Origin: Rhynchopus sp. YZ270_cl-10
Lineage: Eukaryota > Euglenozoa > Diplonemea > Diplonemida > Diplonemidae
NCBI GenBank assembly: GCA_964035575.1
Contig: OZ037915.1
Coordinates: 868,001 to 932,000, forward strand
Reading direction: 5' to 3'
Length of the DNA: 64,000 nucleotides
Made by a program: the position numbers and the translations under genes. Of this stretch, positions 57,816 to 64,000 are shown piece after piece. The first letter of the stretch is position 1. Each line of letters opens with the position of its first letter. A model generated the notes under the pieces. It had not been told where the DNA came from. It saw nothing but the letters and a program-made list of their open reading frames with translations, and made no database searches.

Positions 57816-60188
57816 CTAACTCACTACTTTGCTCTGACAACAACAGTAGGGGCGGATTACTAGGTAAAGGAAGGTGAGGCCGCTGAAGATGAGGAAGACG
57901 ATCTGGAAGTACTGCATGACATAACCGATGCCACGGAGGTGGTTCACGTAGGTGGAGAACATGGAGTCGACTACGGTGTTGGCAGCGTACTTCCTGAAGG
58001 ACAGCGCGCAGAACTGCGCGACAGTAACCGACGTAATCAAAATCAGCAGTGTGTTGAACATAAAAGAGCTCATCAGGGTGTCGTGCACCTTCATCGGGTG
58101 GATTTTGATAATCCCAAAGTTGCACCCAATCTTGAAGCATCCCTTTACAGCAGCCCAGAGCATCCACATTGCGAACATCATATACACCAGCGTTCCGAAG
58201 AGGGGGAAGAATCTGTGATTGAAGAAATTGTTTCATGAAAAAGAAGAGAAGATTATTGTGTGAGGCATAAACTGTGAGATGCAATGCGGAACACTGCAAA
58301 AAATAAGCAGATTTTGAGAAATGGAAAGCCTTTGCGAATAGTGTGTATTGGTATAATGAGTGGTGTACCGTGGGTGGACCCACCATGCAGTCTCTTTTTT
58401 GAGGTTGGCAAACTGAACAGAAAAAGTTTCTCGCGATGAGATGTAAGTCTGTGATTTGGTTACTTTTTATTACAATCGTCGTCACAGCATGAGCTGTGTG
58501 GTCTTGCACAAAGAAATAAAAAATTGTGGGGGTTAAAGAGGGGGCTGTGCATACCCATCGAGGCCAATGAAGAGATTGTTGAGGAAGGGCGACGCACCGG
58601 CGAGGTTGTTGAGGATGATATGGAAGATCCACAGCAGCGACATCAGCAACCCAAGCACACCTGCAGGCAGCGTCAGGTACGTCAGGATCACATGCCGCTT
58701 CGTGTCCATGCAGGCCTCAAGCTTCTCTTGTCTGCAAAGGTGGATGGAATACAGATTAAGATATAATTTTCAATCGAAAGATGGAGTTTTATCCACCAGC
58801 GTCGTCTCCTCCTCTTTTTTTGGAATAAAAAAAAGGAAAAGAAAACGCAGGAAAGAAACCCCTTGGTCAGGCAGAATGTGCCTCTCTCGTGCACACAACA
58901 TCTACGACCATCGTTATCCCGCCTGGGTCTAAGATGATCAGTCTCTTCGTCAAGAGGCAATTTATTTTTGTTCAGGATGATGTCGTCACTCATTTGCTAT
59001 TTTGCAGGTTAAGGCTAAATCCATACCTGTCCTCAATGTCCTGCACGCGCTCTCCAAACTTGTTGATCTTCTTCTTGGTGCCGCCGAAGAAGCCAGTTTT
59101 GCCTGCGTCGGACTTCTCTTCCAACTCGACACCTTCCTTGAAAAGCTCCTCACACTGTGGTTGAAAGAGGGGGTAAAGAAAAAGAAAAGTGAAGTTATTA
59201 AGGCACCTCTGACCGACCCACGATGCCAGCTGGATGAAAGCACAAAGTACCCTGCAGCCAACAGAAGATGTGAAAAGATTGTAAGATGATCTCCTCTTGT
59301 GTTTAGTCACCTCGCGTGTGTGGAAAAAAAGGGGGGAAAAAAGGTGTCATTTCCATTTGCCAATAATTTCGTGGGGGGAGAAAAATTTCATACCTCCCTC
59401 GCGAGCGCCGCTTTTCTTGTTGTGTATTCCTTTCGGGAAATCCTCTCCGGCTTTGTCCTCCACTCGTTGATGAGATCCATTGGCAGCGCTACAATCCCTG
59501 CACCCCCGAACACCACAAAGGTAAACCACCCCAACGCACAGATCAATCCAATGATGTACAAAAACGCGGACACCCTCACCGTCAAGGTGCCGCTCTCAGA
59601 GGTGCACTCCACCCCCTCTTTGTTCCCTACGACACAGCTGTTGTAGTCAAAGTTGCAGAAACACCGGGTGTCCTTCCATGGCTTGATTGTTGGTCTATCC
59701 AAATCCCATTTTGTCGGCGGGCTGGTTAATCCATCGAAGGGGAGATCTACCATTCCGATCGTCAAATAAAACACTGTAAAGAACAGACTGAAGACCACTA
59801 AAGTGACGGTAGTGTAACATGCTGCCGGCCGGATTTGATCCCAGATGGAGGTAGATGTAGGGTCCCACGACTCATAATAGAAGGTGGCAAAGGGTGTGAC
59901 AAGGAGAAGCCAAATGGCAATGATCCATAGGACCATCTCCCACATCACCTCGACGTCTAACCCACCGGAGTCGCCGTCCATCTCTGTAACGTCCCTTCTG
60001 TTCGCCACATCAAACGGCAGCAGCAACACCGCAAACACCGAGAACGAAAGCCCCGCCACCACAACTCCCTTCGGGAACCACGCCTGGTTCTTGTCATCCT
60101 CCGATTGGTACAGCACTACAAGGTAAAAGGCGATCCCGACAGTGACAACAAACCCAAATATCGCCATGAAAATCAAAAAGATATCCAT
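57816..60188 (-). CDS. LMBR1/LIMR-family membrane protein, four exons
   Basis: The exons are 60188-59394, 59154-59027, 58731-58555 and 58212-57816. All are GT-AG and in frame, giving 498 residues. The donors are GTATGA, GTATGG and GTATGC. It is a polytopic membrane protein with about nine hydrophobic segments. Motifs typical of the LMBR1-like (plant LIMR/lipocalin-receptor-related) family include KGVVVAGLSFSVFAVLLLPFDVANR, GGAGIVALPMDLI, FFPLFGTLVYMM and IKIHPMKVHDTLMSSFMFN. The loop encoded by exon 2 is charged and helical (FGERVQDIEDR). Relatives act as receptor-like or transport proteins of the plasma membrane or lysosome; the substrate here is unknown. A strong pyrimidine tract and AG at 60219-60220 precede the ATG by 31 nt. 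Introns 1 and 2 hold type C, A and F hairpin repeats. Confidence 0.92.
58868..58903. repeat. Hairpin repeat, type F, in an intron
   Basis: GAATGTGCCTCTCTCGTGCAC, then ACAACATCT. It lies within intron 2 of the LMBR1/LIMR gene. Confidence 0.6.
59189..59249. repeat. Short repeat, type C, in an intron
   Basis: GTGAAGTTATTAAGGCACCTC, then TGACCGACCCACGATGCCAGC. It carries a type B-like lead (GTGAAGTT) in front of a type C body. In intron 1 of the LMBR1/LIMR gene. Confidence 0.55.
59279..59313. repeat. Hairpin repeat, type A, in an intron
   Basis: TGTAAGATGATCTCCTCTTG, then TGTTTAGTCACCTCG. The inner stem is mostly lost. Intron 1 of the LMBR1/LIMR gene. Confidence 0.5.
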
Positions 60189-60218
60189 TTTGGTGGGTTG
60201 TGGGGGGAGGGGAGGGGG

Positions 60219-60290
60219 CTGTCATAGAAAATGGTGTTGGGGAAGGGAGAGAGAGGGAGAGAGGAAGGGGATAGTGGGGGGGAGTCGGCA
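60219..60290 (-). promoter_or_regulatory. Polypyrimidine tract and AG, likely trans-splice acceptor
   Basis: About 50 nt of C/T-rich sequence (CCTCTCTCCCTCTCTCTCCC) leads to CTATGACAG, 31 nt before the LMBR1/LIMR ATG. Confidence 0.5.
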
Positions 60291-60397
60291 ATCAGTATCA
60301 AAAGGTTTGTTTTAAGTATAGACTGCTATCACTAGATAGCAGCCACGGTTTTTTTCTTCACAGGATCAGTCGGTAATCAGTATCAAAAAGAAATGGC

Positions 60398-60439
60398 TAT
60401 AAGATGCCCCTAAGCCTCGTGCTTATTAGGGTCACCTTA
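60398..60439. repeat. Hairpin repeat, type A (extra stem)
   Basis: AAGATGCCCCTAAGCCTCGT, then GCTTATTAGGGTCACCTTA. CCCTAA pairs with TTAGGG and AAGC with GCTT, giving a longer stem than other copies. Confidence 0.6.
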
Positions 60440-61207
60440 TTCAAAGGAAAATGGGAGGTAAGTTGTGCTTACAACAGCCTAGAGTGAGGTGGAAGAGGAG
60501 GAACGCGGTTCTGCGCCAGGGTTATCAAGGGTGTGGAGGACAAAATGCGTCTCTCGGGATTAGTGTCGTCAAAGCGTCTTCGTTTTACCAAGGACGAAAC
60601 TTCTCTTTTTTGTCCACAGACTTCAAATACAAGGGTACCAACCGAAAGGGTGGGTGCTACTACTGGCTCGTGAGGCAAGCGTTCTGCGCCGTATTATTTT
60701 GCAGGAGTCAGAGACTGCGAGCTTCAGAGTCTGAAGGTAGGTCGGGGGGGTGGACTACAGCCCGTGCGAAATGAAGGCGGGGGGGAGGGTATTGTGGGCT
60801 CCTGGCCTTGGGCATTGCGCAGGATGATGTATGTGCCCACCCTTCGTGAGAAGCTGGCGGCTTTCGCTGCAAAGCAGAATTGAGTACTGCGAGGCCCTGA
60901 AGACGTCGCACTGAATAGACCATTTGACCTGCACGGCTGTAGTCCCTCCACATACTGAGAATACAAGACGATAACATACTCTGCATCTCGCCCCCCCAAC
61001 AACACCAAGACAAAAGCCCGACCTGCCCTTCCGCTACTCCGGACAACAGGGTCGCTGCACTAGCTTTCTAATAACGATTTTGTGTGGAAAAAAAAAGGCC
61101 TTTTCTCTTTCAAACTGGGCGAAGGCCTCATATTCATAAAATTCTGCAAAAAAAAATGAAAAAAAAAATTGAAAAATTCCATTCGGGAGAACAGAATTTC
61201 CAAACAC

Positions 61208-63166
61208 TCACTCCTCCTTCTTCGCAAAGATAGATAGAAATCTAAACCTCTGCATCGAGAACCCGGTGTCCCCTTCTATATGCTGCAGGGTCTTGGGCGA
61301 CACCACCCCGACACGATGGCCTAGCTTCTCCGAGGATGCTGGTGCTTGCGGCATCCACTGCCTTGGCGAGACGATGCCCGCGACCCCCCCTGGCACACCC
61401 CGCCCCCTCGTGTCCTCTTCCGCTTCCTCCTCTCCTTCTGTGTCATCGTTCCCTTCTGCAGCCTCACGATTTATTCCAAATCGCGTCTCATAGCTTCGTC
61501 TCACCTTCGCAGGGTACAGCAGTTCCCCTTTCACCGGCACCAACTTCTCCCACTCCTGGAGAGGGCAGGGTGCTCGGGTGGTGCGTCGAGCCTTTGTTGC
61601 GCGCGGGTTTTTTACGAGAGGCCCGCACCTTCCTGCACCACGTCGGAAGTGTTTCACAAAATACCCCATAACCCCAGCCTCCATCATATCTGCCCTTTGC
61701 GCCAATACCGGAAGCGGGGAGTGTTGAAGCAGCCCTCTAGAGCTGGGCGGGGCGCGAGGACGGGGTACCTTATCGAAATGACTCTGAGATTCGGGAGGGG
61801 TAGGTCTTATTGGTACTGGGGTGCCTCCTGTGAATAGGGTCGAATAGCCTGGGTGGGTTTGGCAAAAGCTGGAGAGGTTTCTGTGCGCAGAGACCGGGGT
61901 TTTGGGTGGGGGTGAAGCGATCTTACTGATCGTTGTACTCATTTCAGAAAATTTTACGGGATTGCTTTTCAAGCGCACATCCTCCCTTTGCACATACCCC
62001 GCCATAAGCAGGGTTCGCTCCAACGCTGCCAACTCCGCTGATAACAACACACATCTCCTTTCCCCTTCTTTTTGCAACAACACCACAACCTCTGCGAATA
62101 TCGACGGTACTGTTGACAGCGTTTCAGATAATTGCAGAGTACTGTGCACATGGTATCTTGGAAACCCTCCTTTTCCACGGAGCATTCCGCTTCGAACATC
62201 GTAGTGCTCCAGACGGAGAAGGGAGAGGCATTGTGAGAAGGTGTCGTGGGAGGCAGTGAGCTCGGTGCTTCGGGTGCGGACAGTGCTGAGGCGGCAGATG
62301 CGTTCTTCTCTGTAGAGGACGAGGAGCTCGCAGGCAAGCATCTGGAGGGTGGTGTCGATTGGGGGGAAGGTGGGCTCGGGTGTGCTCGGCATGTTGCGTC
62401 GCCGCACCACAGCAAGCACCGCCCCACCCTTCGCAAACCCTTGCTGCAGCGCAAGCCGCCCCTGCCTCTCGCACCGTCCAATCTCAGAACGTCTCACCAC
62501 ATCACGTTGCACGACCCCACGCCGCTCCTCCCTAGAGATCCAAAGCACATTAACCAAACGTCTCGCATGCGCCCCAGGGAGCAATGCCACCACACACGCC
62601 TGCAAACCTCTGGCACGTACAAGGTAACGCTGTCTCGAGACAGTGCGTTCTGCAAAGATAGAGTTGACCGTGCGTTTCATCACTTTGAGCGCCTCAACGC
62701 GGGGGGCGACGTGGCGGCGGATGGCGGGGGAGAGAATAGATATGACCTGAAGCGCTCGCGTGCGTGCCGCCTGCTTTTGGTAGGAGCAGAGACGCCAGGC
62801 ACGTTGTATAATTTCTGCGGCTTTGTTGCGGTGCTGTTGGATGCGACGGCGTTCCCGCGCGTTAGAGGCCTCGAGAAGAAAGTTCTTCGAAACCTGCAGC
62901 AGCTTTGCCGCTGCAGTCCGGTTCGTCGCAGACTCATCGACCTTCCCATGGGTGTAGTCCGACACCGTCTTCCAATGCTGTTGGGGGCGGCTAGGGGGCG
63001 TCTCTTGCTTCTTCTTGCGAGGCTGCATCTGCACCTGCCCTGATGCAGGTGTATGCACCGGGGTAGGGCCCGAACTGCTCGCTGGGCGCGAGACACGTGA
63101 GAAAGCACTGCTCCGTCGGGACTGCCTGCGCTTCGCGCGACTCACATTGCTGCTAACGCTTTCCAT
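61208..63166 (-). CDS. IQ-motif protein of unknown function
   Basis: 652 residues, intronless. The N-terminal 65 residues are basic and Ser/Pro-rich. An IQ-like calmodulin-binding motif lies at about 115-137 (NKAAEIIQRAWRLCSYQKQA), inside a long Arg-rich helical stretch. The middle is Leu-rich (for example LQMLACELLVLYREERI). The C-terminal third has Pro-rich disorder, an acidic run (EGNDDTEGEEEAEEDTRG) and ends FLSIFAKKEE. IQ motifs usually bind calmodulin or related light chains and are common in flagellar and cytoskeletal proteins. A flagellar role is a guess. No other domain is recognisable. Confidence 0.75.
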   Translation of the reverse strand: MESVSSNVSRAKRRQSRRSSAFSRVSRPASSSGPTPVHTPASGQVQMQPRKKKQETPPSRPQQHWKTVSDYTHGKVDESATNRTAAAKLLQVSKNFLLEASNARERRRIQQHRNKAAEIIQRAWRLCSYQKQAARTRALQVISILSPAIRRHVAPRVEALKVMKRTVNSIFAERTVSRQRYLVRARGLQACVVALLPGAHARRLVNVLWISREERRGVVQRDVVRRSEIGRCERQGRLALQQGFAKGGAVLAVVRRRNMPSTPEPTFPPIDTTLQMLACELLVLYREERICRLSTVRTRSTELTASHDTFSQCLSLLRLEHYDVRSGMLRGKGGFPRYHVHSTLQLSETLSTVPSIFAEVVVLLQKEGERRCVLLSAELAALERTLLMAGYVQREDVRLKSNPVKFSEMSTTISKIASPPPKTPVSAHRNLSSFCQTHPGYSTLFTGGTPVPIRPTPPESQSHFDKVPRPRAPPSSRGLLQHSPLPVLAQRADMMEAGVMGYFVKHFRRGAGRCGPLVKNPRATKARRTTRAPCPLQEWEKLVPVKGELLYPAKVRRSYETRFGINREAAEGNDDTEGEEEAEEDTRGRGVPGGVAGIVSPRQWMPQAPASSEKLGHRVGVVSPKTLQHIEGDTGFSMQRFRFLSIFAKKEE

Positions 63167-64000
63167 GAAGGGTCAATACCTAAACCTCGCAACCTTTTGT
63201 GGGGTGGTGGTGGATTTGGGTGGAGAAATGAAACGCAAATAGAGACAGAAAACCTTTGTTTCCATGAAAGGATCTGTAAGACCCACCACTAGGGCCACGA
63301 GAGCGTCGAGCCCTTTTGCCAAGGAGACCGTAGTCTACTGAAGCTTCTATGAGTGGTCAACCTTTGTGAAGGGGGTGTATTTGGAGAAATGAATGCAAAT
63401 GGCAGAGAAAGGGAAAGGAATACCTTTTTTTTTTTTTTTCGTTTTTGGAAAGCTGTAGCATTTTGTTGTTACTTCGTTTTTAATGTGTTCTAGGAGGGGG
63501 GGGCTGGTTAAGGTAATATCTCCCTTTTTGTTTGTGCTGGGGAAAAATAATCAACGTTGTGTATGTAAGCTTGGGAGAGGTGGGCGTAGGGGAGACTGCT
63601 ATTCCGATAGGTAGAACGGCTATATAAAAGAAAAGAAAAAAAAAAAACGTTTTTTTTTTTTTAAAGAATCCTTTTTGCTTTGGTATCGTCTTCTATATCT
63701 TTCAAATTCTCAATATGCAGAAGGGACGTTTTATTCAATTGGACACTCAGAAAAAGGGGGAAAATGGAAAAAAAATGATCTCTCTTGCATAAATCACTGA
63801 AAGAAATCTCAATGAATAGAAAATATGAGAAAGAAAGTGTGCGTTGTGTGTCCAGTATAATACACAACGAAAGAGAAATCTTTTCCCAGTGTACATACAT
63901 TGGGGCCATATTCTGTGCAAGAATATGGGAAACACAAAAAAAAAAGCAAAAAAAAAATAAACAAAGACCTAAAAAGGCGGAACCGTGATTCCGAAAGCTT
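63167..64000. other. Intergenic region at window end
   Basis: A/T-rich with long T- and A-runs. It contains a copy of CATTGGGGCCATATTCTGTG at about 63896, related to 7021 and 7168. No gene seen; any gene beyond the edge is not visible. Confidence 0.5.

Larger units (their letters stand above)
60189..61207. other. Intergenic region
   Basis: Holds the LMBR1/LIMR upstream pyrimidine tract (60200-60290), a hairpin CTGCTATCACTAGATAGCAG at about 60320 (a relative is at 30245) and a type A hairpin at 60398-60439. From 60450 to 61050 the composition is more even and short frames overlap, but no coherent gene or domain emerges. Confidence 0.45.

Noticed and set aside
60451-61046. Small genes on both strands between LMBR1/LIMR and the IQ gene
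   Set aside because: Overlapping frames on both strands with no domain, start context or splice pattern to favour one.

Overview
This is a eukaryotic nuclear window, probably from a free-living flagellate or other protist. Three genes have GT-AG introns with a near-constant GTATG-type donor. Most genes encode eukaryotic families: poly(A) polymerase, aprataxin, an LMBR1/LIMR membrane protein and B-box proteins. All 12 genes I can support lie on the minus strand, and several have a pyrimidine tract plus AG 20-50 nt before the ATG. This looks like a directional, trans-spliced gene cluster of the euglenozoan kind. A diplonemid-like organism is my leading guess, but the sequence does not prove it.

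Layout: 1-7465 is gene-free. It holds A/T runs, short hairpin repeats and two inverted-repeat elements with simple-sequence arrays. 7466-10849 is a four-exon SH3-like/coiled-coil gene. 11500-17045 is a 2.8-kb tandem duplication of a B-box/ubiquitin-like/leucine-rich-repeat gene; one copy is intact and the other has a 2-bp frameshift. 18376-23811 is a six-exon poly(A) polymerase gene whose 2.5-kb first intron is filled by two adjacent inverted-repeat elements. 23812-36652 is gene-free and contains a 2-kb hAT-like element with a PIF/Harbinger-like element nested in it, plus dozens of hairpin repeats. 36653-38929 encodes a type I membrane protein and 40366-41184 a degenerate AAA+ protein. 42658-52508 holds three consecutive intronless secreted-protein genes: an AA10 lytic polysaccharide monooxygenase, a sushi-like/WD40 protein, and a CUB protein with a water-dikinase-like C-terminal half. 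Two of these share a nearly identical 275-bp upstream block. Aprataxin, LMBR1/LIMR and an IQ-motif protein follow to 63166.

Two features stand out as possibly undescribed. First, the four long arrays with 5-8 bp units (GTACA, GTACACA, GTACACT, GTACCTGG) all have a GTAC core. Each sits inside an element with terminal inverted repeats, and most of these elements also have recognisable target-site duplications. Second, a superfamily of roughly 35-80 bp hairpin repeats occurs many times between genes and in introns. Every copy I found is in one orientation, and the stems differ between copies in ways that often keep pairing.

The secreted cluster suggests extracellular attack on chitin-like or glucan-like polymers. 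The secreted dikinase-like protein is the most surprising single gene. No CRISPR, rRNA or convincing tRNA gene was seen.
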